DNA of 23,960 bases, from positions 1-23,960 of the forward strand of contig JAYVIQ010000061.1 in the NCBI GenBank assembly GCA_043770215.1, read 5' to 3'. Position 1 is the first letter of the stretch. Every line of letters starts with the position of its first letter. Shown piece by piece: positions 16,569 to 23,960 of this stretch. Below the pieces are notes generated by a model that ran no database searches, was not told where the DNA came from, and saw nothing but the letters and a program-made list of their open reading frames with translations. The translations under genes were made by a program, and so were the position numbers. This DNA is from JAYVIQ01 sp043770215 (lineage in GTDB: Bacteria > Bacteroidota > Bacteroidia > Cytophagales > JAAEPT01).

Positions 16569-16607
16569 ATAAACTTACAGATTCTAATTTAGAATATATA
16601 AGTTTAT
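16569..16607. repeat. 39-bp near-perfect palindrome (nested inverted repeats)
   Basis: The outer arms ATAAACTTA and TAAGTTTAT (9 bp) enclose the inner arms ATTCTAA and TTAGAAT (7 bp) around a single T at 16588. Only three positions per arm (CAG against ATA) fail to pair, so 16 of 19 positions match. It lies about 176 bp upstream of the secreted-protein operon. It could be a dyad operator for a dimeric regulator, an RNA hairpin, or a leftover of a mobile element. Confidence 0.7.
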
Positions 16608-16782
16608 GAAAGTCACACTAAAAGAACCGTTTATTTTTTAAAACTTGATGCATAGGAAGTGCTTTATAAACAAGACTGTAACTTGTAACTGTACTTTTAT
16701 TGTTTTAGCTTTGAAGCATACTACAAAAAGTATTGACCTATTTTAAACTAAATTTCATCAGAAAAACTGAATTTCTTGTCTT

Positions 16783-17511
16783 ATGTATTTGAATTGTATA
16801 AAAAGAATACCTTTTTTATTTTTGTTTTTACTAGCTTCCTTACAAATCTCTCTTGCTCAGAGTCCGACAAGTACTGTTAAACTAGCTCCTACCTCAATCA
16901 AAGATGGAACTACTGATGAAGTAAAGAAAAAAACCAGTTTTCAAAAAGGGTTAGCTGATGCTAAAGGGGTTATAGGAGATTTAAAAGGAGTAAGTGAGCA
17001 AATTTCTGAAGCGGTTGAAAAAGTTAAAAACAATGATGTTTATCAAACTATTATAGATGGTAAAGCCTTAGAGTTTCCGTTTGCAGTACTTAAGGATAAT
17101 TTACCTAAAGATTATGCGCTCATAGTTAATAAAATAGAGGTTACTGCCACAGGCACATTTGCTGAGATTTTTTTACAAATTCATTTACGCGATAAAAAAT
17201 TACAGTTTTTAGCCAGAAACGTTCCTATTGGAGGCAACTCAGAAGAAGAAATGTATTTGTATTTGGTAAAAACAGATTCAATAAAAGTTGGAGGCAGAGG
17301 CTATCAAGTTTTTTTTAATGGTTTAGATCACAAAAATGATGGGCAACTTACTTATGTATCTTTTGATTGTAAGGGCTTTAAGAATCTTTCTTTAGATGGT
17401 AAAGTTAAGTTTAATCCAGAAACTATATCTCAGGTAGATGCAGAAGACACCAAGCCACTAAAAAAAACCGTACGCCATAGATTTTTATGTAAATACAAAT
17501 TTCTTGTCTGA
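16783..17511 (+). CDS. N-terminal part of a giant secreted beta-rich protein (gene interrupted by a frameshift at 17460-17467)
   Basis: The first 228 codons belong to a protein that continues in another frame. The start has a signal peptide (LFLFLLASLQISLAQ, cleaved near residue 25). A helical stretch (about 48-85, GLADAKGVIGDLKGVSEQIS) follows, then beta-rich sequence such as KDYALIVNKIEVTATGTFAE and FKNLSLDGKVKF. After PLKK the frame runs into the unrelated tail TVRHRFLCKYKFLV and stops. Without one A of the eight-A run the reading goes on as KKPYAIDFYVNTNFLSDLI into the next frame, giving a single protein of 1541 residues. I do not recognise the family. Location should be periplasm, outer membrane or outside. 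Confidence 0.7.
   Translation: MYLNCIKRIPFLFLFLLASLQISLAQSPTSTVKLAPTSIKDGTTDEVKKKTSFQKGLADAKGVIGDLKGVSEQISEAVEKVKNNDVYQTIIDGKALEFPFAVLKDNLPKDYALIVNKIEVTATGTFAEIFLQIHLRDKKLQFLARNVPIGGNSEEEMYLYLVKTDSIKVGGRGYQVFFNGLDHKNDGQLTYVSFDCKGFKNLSLDGKVKFNPETISQVDAEDTKPLKKTVRHRFLCKYKFLV
17460..17467 (+). other. Eight-A tract where the reading frame of the giant secreted protein breaks
   Basis: The codons CCA CTA are followed by seven A, making a run of eight A in total, then CCG. The upstream gene is in frame 1 and the downstream protein-like sequence is in frame 2. Deleting one A joins them exactly, with no stop. Runs of eight or more A are sites of RNA-polymerase slippage, of slipped-strand mutation, and of sequencing error. 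Confidence 0.75.
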
Positions 17512-20500
17512 TTTAATAATAGAAGCAAGTAATATACCACCGTTTCAAATTTCTAGCAAACCTGGTTTTATATGCAATGTACCAAAAATTACCATAGACT
17601 TACACGAAACGAAAAACGCAAGTGATAATTTTGCATTACCACAGTTTTATTTAGATTTTGTAAACCAAAAGAACCCGGGTTCTATGACGGTCAACCCACC
17701 TCCAACTTGGGAGGGAGTCTATATTCCTAGTATACAGATGACCATTCCTAGAAAATTTTTAGAAAACGGAAAGCCCACTCAAACTTTTATAACTATAAAT
17801 GATGTAGTTATAGACAATAATGGAATTACTGCAATTGCTTTAGCCACAAAAGTAATCGAATACGAAAAAGACAAAGCTGGAGATATGAATGGCTTCAAAT
17901 TCTCCATAGATTCTATACGAGTAAATGTTATTGCAAGCACACTTAGTAAAGCAGGGGTATATGGAGACATGAATATCCCAATAAATAAGAATGATGATGA
18001 TGCTACCAAAGTTTCTTCTGGTGCTTTGGCATATGGCTTAACTATAACTAATGACCCTATTGAAGGGCTTAGCTATGCCGGTTACGGAAAATTTGATCCT
18101 GCAAAAGCCTTAACCGTAGAAGCTTTTGATAAGGCAACTATGACTTTGTCTGCAGCAGAATTGCACTTTGTGCTCAAAAGACAGAGGTTTTACCCCAAAG
18201 CAATATTGTCTGGATACATAGTTTTAAGTGGAAGTAAAAAACCAAAAACTGCAACAGCTGGTACAGCAGTTTCAGACCCATCAAAAGAGGGTTCCGCTAC
18301 CTTTGGACTGAGTTTTAATAAATTAATAATAGAGGCAAACCCTCCCTATTTAAGTTTAGCGCCAGGCGGAATGGTAGATGTAAAATTGGGTGATAAATCC
18401 TCTAAAACAGCTGACAATACAAAGTCTGCCATAAACAACTTACCAATTCAAATTAAAAGAGTTACTTTTTTAACTTCCGAAGATGGCAAAACAGGCTTTG
18501 GTGTAGAGTTAGCTGTACTCTTGCAGGGATCTAAAGAAGGGAACGAAAGTGGAAATGGTTTCCAAGCAAATACTTTCTGCAAAATATGGACAAAAAGAGA
18601 CGTAACTACCAAAAGGTACAAATATGAAGGCTTTGAGCTAGAGTCTTTGAGTATTAAAGTGAAGCAAGGAGCTTTTAGTTTAGATGGTACTTTAAATATG
18701 TTTGAACAAGACAAGGTGTATGGCAAAGGATTTTGCGGCAGCTTAAAAGTAGAAATTATAGATAAATTTAAAGTAGACGCAGCTGCTATTTTTGGAAAAA
18801 CAGTTACAAATATACCAGAGAGCACCTCCACTACCGCTTCTACTGATGTTACAAAAGCTTCTGCAGAAGAAGACAATGCAAATTCATATAGGTATTGGTT
18901 TGTGGATTTCCAAGCAACTTTTGGTGGTGTTACATTTGCTCCGGGGGTAGATTTAAATTCTATTTCTGGCGGATTGTACAAAAATATGGTAATGTCTTTG
19001 CCCAAAGCTACTCCACTAGCACAAAGTGGTGTGGTATGCAAATCTATTACTGGCAAAGAGTTTACACCAAGTGAAGGTATTTTTGGAGTTATGGCAGGCA
19101 TAGGCATACAGTCATCTGGTGGTGGGCAAGCATACAATGGAAGAATAAATTTTGGTGTGGAATTTAATATTGGAATTAATGGTGGTGGAATAAGAAAAAT
19201 AGCTACTTGGGGAGATGTAAAAGTAATGTCTGATTTGCCAAAAGTAGATTTGCCAGATTTATCTTTAAAAGCAGCTTTAGCAGCTCCAAAAACTAACTCT
19301 GAACAATTACCAACAAAGGAAGCGACTCAAAAGGATGCACCTAGTACAGGAGAAGATGAAAGTGAATTTACAAGTGCTAGCAATACCCCTAAAGTTACAG
19401 TTGCCCCTTTAATGCTAGATTGGTTTGTAGTGTACGATTTCCCAAATAAAACTTTGGTGGGAGATTTTAATGTGTACATAAACTTGCCCGGTATGAAGGG
19501 AGATCAAACTAAAAATAAAGCAGGGAATATCTCTCTTTTTAGTTCGCCATCATATTGGTATCTATATATAGGTCAGCCAAAACCAAACTTAATGGTTGGT
19601 GTTTCAATATTCAATGCGGTAAAATTAGGTGCCTATATGTGCATAGGTAGTAAGTTACCAGACCCTCCCATTGCTGCTATGCCAGACGAGTTTAAGGGTA
19701 TCGCTCTTAAACCATCTGATATGCTTGGATTAGGTTCTGGTTTTTCTCTTGGAGGTAGATTAACTATTGGAGATAAGGGTGATTTCGCTATTTTCAGTTA
19801 TGATTATTCTGTTCAATCAGGTTTTGATTTGTTGGTTGCTCGCAGTCTTGAGGTAGTTAATTGTGAAGGCGAAGTTAGAGGGGTAAAAAATTGGTATGCA
19901 CTCGGTCAGGCATTTATTCTTGGTAAAGCAAGTGCAAAAGCACTTGGTATAAGAATAGCTAGTATTGCTTTGGGTGCTGGAATAGCTGGTGGAGGTCCTA
20001 AACCTACTTTTGTTAAGGGAGTTGCATTTGCAAGCGTTAGAGTTTTGCGTAAGGACAGAGAATTTAAAGCGAAAGTAAAATTTGGCAAAAATTGCGAGGT
20101 AACTGAAGACATCTCTGACTTGGAATTTATAGCAGGAAATTACCCTGACAACAACCAATTGGATGTATCTGTGTTTACAACAATTTCTGTAACGTTTAAA
20201 AATGAGCTTGAAAATTTTGAATTTAGCTATATGTCTGGTAATAGCCAAGGGACATACAGAGCCAATACAAATGAAGGAAGCATTAGTCTAAAAGCTAATG
20301 GAATAGACATACCATTTAAATTGGTTTTTAACGAAAGTAAGAGTTCAGTTTTAATTGTTCCTTTGGAAATATTGCCAGAAAAAGCATCTATAACGGTAAA
20401 TTGCAGCGTATTTTTTCAGAAAAAAAGTCAAGAGAGGTGGGGGGTTGATAACAAATTGAAAGGCACTACAAGAACCTTTACCTTTACTACAGATGCAGAG

Positions 20501-21409
20501 CCTTTAACTATTAGCCCAGAAAACGTAAGCTACTCTTATCCGTATGCTGCGATGGGTAACTTTTATAAATCAGAAAGCAAGAAAGGATATGTAAAATTAG
20601 ATGTAGTTCCTAAAAAGGCGGTAGAACTAAAACCTGGCGAAGAGTTTTTGGTGGCAATTTATAACGCCAACAATCAATTGATAGAAAAAACCAATCAGAT
20701 TACAATAAATACTACCCCAGGGCAGAATCTTTTTGAGTACGACATTCCTTTGGCAAATCTAGAACCCCAAAAAAGCTATGAACTTAGAATTGTCAAGGCG
20801 GTAATTGGTTCTAATTCCACCCAAAACACAGGTGTGATTGGAAATGTAGGTTCTGGTACGACCAAAGTTATTGCCTCAGATTTTGATATTTTAAAACTTC
20901 CTTTTACCACAAGTGAGTACTTCACTTTTAAAGAGAAAATTAACTCATACAAAAGCTCAAACAGTACGTTTACAACAGGCTACTTAGAGGCATACTACTT
21001 AGCCAAAAATGGAGAATCGCTCACAGATTTAGAATTGTACGGAGACCACTACATTCAACCATTGTTGCAAATAGGAAAAGTAAATTATACTAATTCCTCT
21101 ATTACTGATCAAATTAATGGCTTGTCAGCTACCGTAGCTGGAATCTCTACTACAGATGCAGTAAATATTTCTAGCGTAAAAGATGGCATAGGCATAGTAA
21201 GCAACCAGATAAATACCTTTAAAGATTTCTTAGAAGATCAAAATGCCCGTTGTTTACAACAAGGTAATTGTACGGCAAAAGATGTGAGCAAAGCTATTTT
21301 GCCAGCTGGTAAGGTAAGTGTACCTATAAATTATTATTTGCCAGGGAAAACAATTCCTAACAGTAGCGCCACTCTAGAAGTGAACTTAAACAGATCTATA
21401 AAATTATAA
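17504..21409 (+). CDS. Main part of the giant secreted beta-rich protein, unknown function
   Basis: The frame opens right after the A tract: in-frame sequence from about 17468 reads PYAIDFYVNTNFLSDLIIEA. The only start inside is a TTG at 17504 with no signal peptide, so it is the body of the upstream gene and not an independent protein. It is beta-rich, with motifs such as WEGVYIPSIQMTIP near the start. A polar linker rich in T, E, S, P lies at about 589-629. A region at about 875-995 ends GTTRTFTFTTDAEP like bacterial Ig (SbsA/Big_5) domains, and another Ig-like stretch lies at about 1000-1110. The end (VPINYYLPGKTIPNSS) has no obvious T9SS sorting domain. The FN3 gene starts 2 nt after the stop. 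Function is unknown. Confidence 0.75.
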   Translation: MSDLIIEASNIPPFQISSKPGFICNVPKITIDLHETKNASDNFALPQFYLDFVNQKNPGSMTVNPPPTWEGVYIPSIQMTIPRKFLENGKPTQTFITINDVVIDNNGITAIALATKVIEYEKDKAGDMNGFKFSIDSIRVNVIASTLSKAGVYGDMNIPINKNDDDATKVSSGALAYGLTITNDPIEGLSYAGYGKFDPAKALTVEAFDKATMTLSAAELHFVLKRQRFYPKAILSGYIVLSGSKKPKTATAGTAVSDPSKEGSATFGLSFNKLIIEANPPYLSLAPGGMVDVKLGDKSSKTADNTKSAINNLPIQIKRVTFLTSEDGKTGFGVELAVLLQGSKEGNESGNGFQANTFCKIWTKRDVTTKRYKYEGFELESLSIKVKQGAFSLDGTLNMFEQDKVYGKGFCGSLKVEIIDKFKVDAAAIFGKTVTNIPESTSTTASTDVTKASAEEDNANSYRYWFVDFQATFGGVTFAPGVDLNSISGGLYKNMVMSLPKATPLAQSGVVCKSITGKEFTPSEGIFGVMAGIGIQSSGGGQAYNGRINFGVEFNIGINGGGIRKIATWGDVKVMSDLPKVDLPDLSLKAALAAPKTNSEQLPTKEATQKDAPSTGEDESEFTSASNTPKVTVAPLMLDWFVVYDFPNKTLVGDFNVYINLPGMKGDQTKNKAGNISLFSSPSYWYLYIGQPKPNLMVGVSIFNAVKLGAYMCIGSKLPDPPIAAMPDEFKGIALKPSDMLGLGSGFSLGGRLTIGDKGDFAIFSYDYSVQSGFDLLVARSLEVVNCEGEVRGVKNWYALGQAFILGKASAKALGIRIASIALGAGIAGGGPKPTFVKGVAFASVRVLRKDREFKAKVKFGKNCEVTEDISDLEFIAGNYPDNNQLDVSVFTTISVTFKNELENFEFSYMSGNSQGTYRANTNEGSISLKANGIDIPFKLVFNESKSSVLIVPLEILPEKASITVNCSVFFQKKSQERWGVDNKLKGTTRTFTFTTDAEPLTISPENVSYSYPYAAMGNFYKSESKKGYVKLDVVPKKAVELKPGEEFLVAIYNANNQLIEKTNQITINTTPGQNLFEYDIPLANLEPQKSYELRIVKAVIGSNSTQNTGVIGNVGSGTTKVIASDFDILKLPFTTSEYFTFKEKINSYKSSNSTFTTGYLEAYYLAKNGESLTDLELYGDHYIQPLLQIGKVNYTNSSITDQINGLSATVAGISTTDAVNISSVKDGIGIVSNQINTFKDFLEDQNARCLQQGNCTAKDVSKAILPAGKVSVPINYYLPGKTIPNSSATLEVNLNRSIKL

Positions 21410-21411
21410 CA

Positions 21412-23484
21412 ATGTATAAATTAGTTTTTAAATTTTCTTTACTTCTACTTTTGTGCAGCAGCATAAGCGTTTTTGCCCAAAAAGACAGCTTGTACTTAGG
21501 CTTTAAATACACGCCCAAGCAAAAACTACAGCTTAAGTGGCAGTTTGATAATTTGGCACTGTTGCCCCAAGTACTAAAAACAGGGTTTAATATTTATAAA
21601 GCGCCAGTGTCTGTTACAAACGGAAAAGAAGTGTTGGGTGGATACCAAAAAATAAATGCATCGGCCATACTCCCTTGGTCTTTAGAAAAAGCAAAACAAG
21701 AAGAGCCTAAAGATTCTTTGCTGCAAATTGTACCCGGTTTTTATGAATATCTAAATGAAATAGCCAAAAGACCCAAAACCAATAATTTAGAAGAGATTAT
21801 GGAGCACGATTCTGACGATGGTAATTTTTCTTTGATTTATACCTTAGCCATGATTAGAAGCAACAAATTGGCTGAAGCTATGGGTATGTATTTTGAAGAT
21901 CCTACACCTATGGCAACCCAAAAATACTTATATAAGCTAGAAGTAGTAGGCCTGCCAAGTTACGATAGTTACACCCTTGTAGACATTAGCAAAGAAGGTA
22001 CAAAAGAACCTTTGCTAAGTTTTACCGCTTATTTAGCTCCTAAAGTAGTTACACTTAGGTGGTTTAATAACCAGCACAAAGACTACTACGGCTATAATGT
22101 ATACCGTTCTAATAGCAAAAGCAGTGGTTTTGTAAAAATAAACGATATTCCGTTTATTAACCAAGGTTCTGAACTAAGCAAAGACAAAGATTTTTCTTTT
22201 TATACAGATTCTATTACCGCTTATAACCAAACCTTTTATTATAAAGTAATGGGTTTAGATGCTTTTGGCTCAGAAGGCGGAGGCACAAGCGTAGTAGAAA
22301 TTAAAACGCTACGTTTGTTGGAAGTGGGTACTGCTTTTTTTGAAGCAAACGAACTACCAAACGGAGACGTAGACCTAAAATGGATGTACACACAAGACGA
22401 GCAAGCCTACATAAAAAAAGTAGATTTGTATAGAGGCAATAGCCCTAGCGGCCCTTTTATAAAATTAAATTTAAAACCTATAAACAACCAAACCATTAGT
22501 TACATAGACAAAACAGCACTTACTAGCTCTAACTATTATGCCGCTTTTGCTTATGGCTACAACGGAGACTCTGTACGGTCTATGATAAAAGCAGTAATAA
22601 AAATAGATTCTATACCGCCAGCAGCACCCGCATTTAAAAAAATTACCTGCGATACTAACGGAATAGTAAAAATAACTTGGCAAAACAATAAAGAAATAGA
22701 CCTAAAAGGCTACAGATTATTTAAAACCTATGACACAAGCATAGAAGCATTGCGTATAAATATAGAGTTATTAGCAGACACCGTTTTAATAGATACTCTA
22801 GACCTTGCTCTGCCAAGAAACAAAATTTATTACCGCATGTATGCCTTAGACCAGCATTACAACTCTTCTATGCCTTGCCCATATTACGAACTTATATTGC
22901 CAGACAAAAACCCACCTGTAAATGGTTATTTTACAGAATCTGAGGTTAGGTTTAAAGGCATACATATAGAATGGGTAAATAGCCCAGCACTAGACTTAGC
23001 AAGTATGTACCTGTACAGACAAAGCGAGCTAGACATAGAACCTCAGGTATTGGCCTCTTTTGCAGGGGATAGTTTGCTTTTAAATAGCTATTTAGACACT
23101 ACTGCCAAAGCCCAAACCACATATTTTTATTTTTTAGAAGCCAAAGACCAAGCGGGTTTAGTGTCTACTAAAACAGCCCCAAGAAAATTACACATGTTAG
23201 ACAATAGGCCAGACCCAATAATAACAAACATGCAAGGATTTGCAAACAAAGATAACCGAATGATAAAACTTACTTGGGAGCTAAATGCCAACGCCACCAG
23301 CTACCGTATATACCGCGCCAAAGACGGAAAACAACTAAGTACCTACACCTATATACAAGGAAATGTGCGTGAGTTTTATGATAAAGGATTGGAGCCAGAC
23401 ACAAAATATACCTACCAGTTGGTGGCGTATATGGCAGACGGAAGCCAATCTTTGCCCTCTAAAGTACTACAATTAAAATATTAA
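21412..23484 (+). CDS. Secreted protein with tandem fibronectin type III-like modules
   Basis: This 690-aa protein begins with a signal peptide (FSLLLLLCSSISVFAQ, cleaved after residue 23). Fibronectin-III-like modules follow at about 208-298, 304-398, 402-495, 500-595 and 600-690. They show repeated K/T-L-x-W strands (VTLRWFNN, VDLKWMYT, VKITWQNN, IHIEWVNS, IKLTWELN) and Y-x-V/I-Y-R strands (YNVYRSNS, YRIYRAKD). A divergent first module (about 36-180, LQLKWQFDN to YLYKLEV) has a long insert. No enzyme motif, membrane anchor or C-terminal sorting signal is evident. It starts 2 nt after the giant protein gene, so the two should be made together and may form a complex. Compared with the other genes it uses more C-ending codons. 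The name describes domains only; the role is unknown. Confidence 0.85.
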   Translation: MYKLVFKFSLLLLLCSSISVFAQKDSLYLGFKYTPKQKLQLKWQFDNLALLPQVLKTGFNIYKAPVSVTNGKEVLGGYQKINASAILPWSLEKAKQEEPKDSLLQIVPGFYEYLNEIAKRPKTNNLEEIMEHDSDDGNFSLIYTLAMIRSNKLAEAMGMYFEDPTPMATQKYLYKLEVVGLPSYDSYTLVDISKEGTKEPLLSFTAYLAPKVVTLRWFNNQHKDYYGYNVYRSNSKSSGFVKINDIPFINQGSELSKDKDFSFYTDSITAYNQTFYYKVMGLDAFGSEGGGTSVVEIKTLRLLEVGTAFFEANELPNGDVDLKWMYTQDEQAYIKKVDLYRGNSPSGPFIKLNLKPINNQTISYIDKTALTSSNYYAAFAYGYNGDSVRSMIKAVIKIDSIPPAAPAFKKITCDTNGIVKITWQNNKEIDLKGYRLFKTYDTSIEALRINIELLADTVLIDTLDLALPRNKIYYRMYALDQHYNSSMPCPYYELILPDKNPPVNGYFTESEVRFKGIHIEWVNSPALDLASMYLYRQSELDIEPQVLASFAGDSLLLNSYLDTTAKAQTTYFYFLEAKDQAGLVSTKTAPRKLHMLDNRPDPIITNMQGFANKDNRMIKLTWELNANATSYRIYRAKDGKQLSTYTYIQGNVREFYDKGLEPDTKYTYQLVAYMADGSQSLPSKVLQLKY

Positions 23485-23494
23485 TTTTACAGAT

Positions 23495-23893
23495 ATGAAA
23501 AATATATTAAAACCAGTCTTATTTGCTCTATGCTTGGTGCTTAGCAGTGTAAGTGCAGATGCAAAAGTTATTTACGTAGACTCTGCAAGTACAGCTACTA
23601 GCCCCACAGGGCTTAGCTGGACAAGTGCCTACAAAGATTTTAACACTGCTTTTGCTAATGCTGTTGATGGAGATGAGCTTTGGTTTGCAAAGGGGACTTA
23701 TAATATGTATACTCCTGGTGGAAGAGCATTAGATTTAGACCTTTCATTTGCAGGCGGGTTTAAAGGGAATGAAACTTCACTAATGGAGAGAGATTTAATT
23801 AATTTTAAAACAACTTTTATTTCAAACAATGGTTCTGCTCCTTATCCAAGTGGTGCTTCAGAATGGAGTGTCTACCTTAGCTGGTACGAATAA
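23495..23893 (+). CDS. Short secreted protein resembling the N-terminus of beta-helix surface proteins
   Basis: This 132-aa product has a signal peptide (LKPVLFALCLVLSSVSADA). It is followed by KVIYVDSASTATSPTGLSWTSAYKDF, then DGDELWFAKGTYN and LSFAGGFKGNETSLMERDL. This is the start of many right-handed beta-helix proteins of Bacteroidota, where YV...GxxWxxAY and GDxIWVAxGTY open the first coils and the full protein is several hundred residues or more. Here a TAA comes after WSVYLSWYE, so the product is far too short for a beta-helix. It is either a truncated gene, a frameshift, or a degenerate copy. It lies 10 nt after the FN3 gene, in the same operon. The last 67 nt of the window hold no supported feature. 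Confidence 0.6.
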   Translation: MKNILKPVLFALCLVLSSVSADAKVIYVDSASTATSPTGLSWTSAYKDFNTAFANAVDGDELWFAKGTYNMYTPGGRALDLDLSFAGGFKGNETSLMERDLINFKTTFISNNGSAPYPSGASEWSVYLSWYE

Positions 23894-23960
23894 AATGAGT
23901 CCGCATATGTATATTTGAGATATGGGAAAGATGTATGCAAATGACTTCAAGGTAATGATA

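Larger units (their letters stand above)
16118..16782. other. Divergent non-coding region between the phosphate porin and the secreted-protein operon
   Basis: About 665 bp without a believable gene. It holds the porin promoter side with TTAAC repeats (16195-16262), a GC-richer repeat-like segment with a hairpin (about 16421-16540), and a 39-bp palindrome (16569-16607). A small direct repeat TGTAACT TGTAACT lies at 16677-16690, and the leader of the plus-strand operon follows. A 60-codon minus-strand frame at 16362-16544 has no protein-like features and comes from the repeat-like segment. No tRNA or riboswitch fold was recognised. Confidence 0.6.

Noticed and set aside
17460..17467. Classical -1 programmed ribosomal frameshift at the A tract
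   Set aside because: The downstream frame needs +1 (or -2), and no stimulatory structure was evident just downstream.
18448..19137. 229-codon frame antisense to the giant secreted gene
   Set aside because: The sense strand is clearly coding, with protein-like sequence throughout; the antisense product is Pro/Ser/Leu-rich, as expected for a shadow frame.
1..23960. Mobile elements, tRNA/rRNA genes, CRISPR arrays
   Set aside because: No transposase, integrase, cloverleaf or regularly spaced repeat array was found on either strand.

Overview
The window looks like a chromosomal piece of a low-G+C member of the Bacteroidota. The evidence is AT-rich coding and spacer DNA, near absence of Shine-Dalgarno sequences, a textbook Bacteroidota promoter (TTTG-N19-TAAATTTG) in front of one regulator, Bacteroidota-style short OPX lipoproteins, and secreted fibronectin-III and beta-helix proteins. 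I cannot place it more finely than phylum level. No tRNA, rRNA, CRISPR array, transposase or integrase is visible.

Region 1 (1-4884, all minus strand) is a surface-polysaccharide export operon. Transcription runs from a stand-alone receiver (REC) protein to an OPX outer-membrane export lipoprotein, a Wzz/BY-kinase-like co-polymerase, a Wzx-type flippase and a family-4-like glycosyltransferase that leaves the left edge. The genes overlap by 1, 8 and 25 nt or are 5 nt apart, so they are translationally coupled. The kinase half of the co-polymerase has lost its Walker lysine and aspartates.

Region 2 (5006-10207, minus strand) holds two regulators. One is a 1225-aa soluble hybrid histidine kinase (HNOBA-PAS-PAS-GAF-PAS-HisKA-HATPase-REC-Hpt). 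The other is an NtrC-type sigma-54 activator (REC-AAA-HTH). With the REC protein that opens Region 1 they could form a phosphorelay controlling polysaccharide export. The HNOBA domain is the partner domain of heme-NO sensors, but no heme-NO sensor is present here.

Region 3 (10437-16117, minus strand) is a phosphate-starvation locus: phosphate-selective porin, pstS, pstC, pstA, pstB, phoU. TTAAC-type motifs repeated every 11 bp precede both the porin and pstS and are good Pho-box candidates. A strong stem-loop with a U tract between pstS and pstC probably allows more PstS than permease to be made.

Region 4 (16118-16782) is a non-coding stretch of about 665 bp. It holds one Pho-box cluster, a locally GC-richer repeat-like element with a hairpin, and a 39-bp near-perfect palindrome.

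Region 5 (16783-23893, plus strand) is an operon of secreted proteins of unknown role. It starts with a giant beta-rich protein whose gene is split into two frames at a run of eight A residues, continues with a protein of about six fibronectin-III-like modules, and ends with the short N-terminal part of a beta-helix-type surface protein. The split giant gene is the least explained item in the window.
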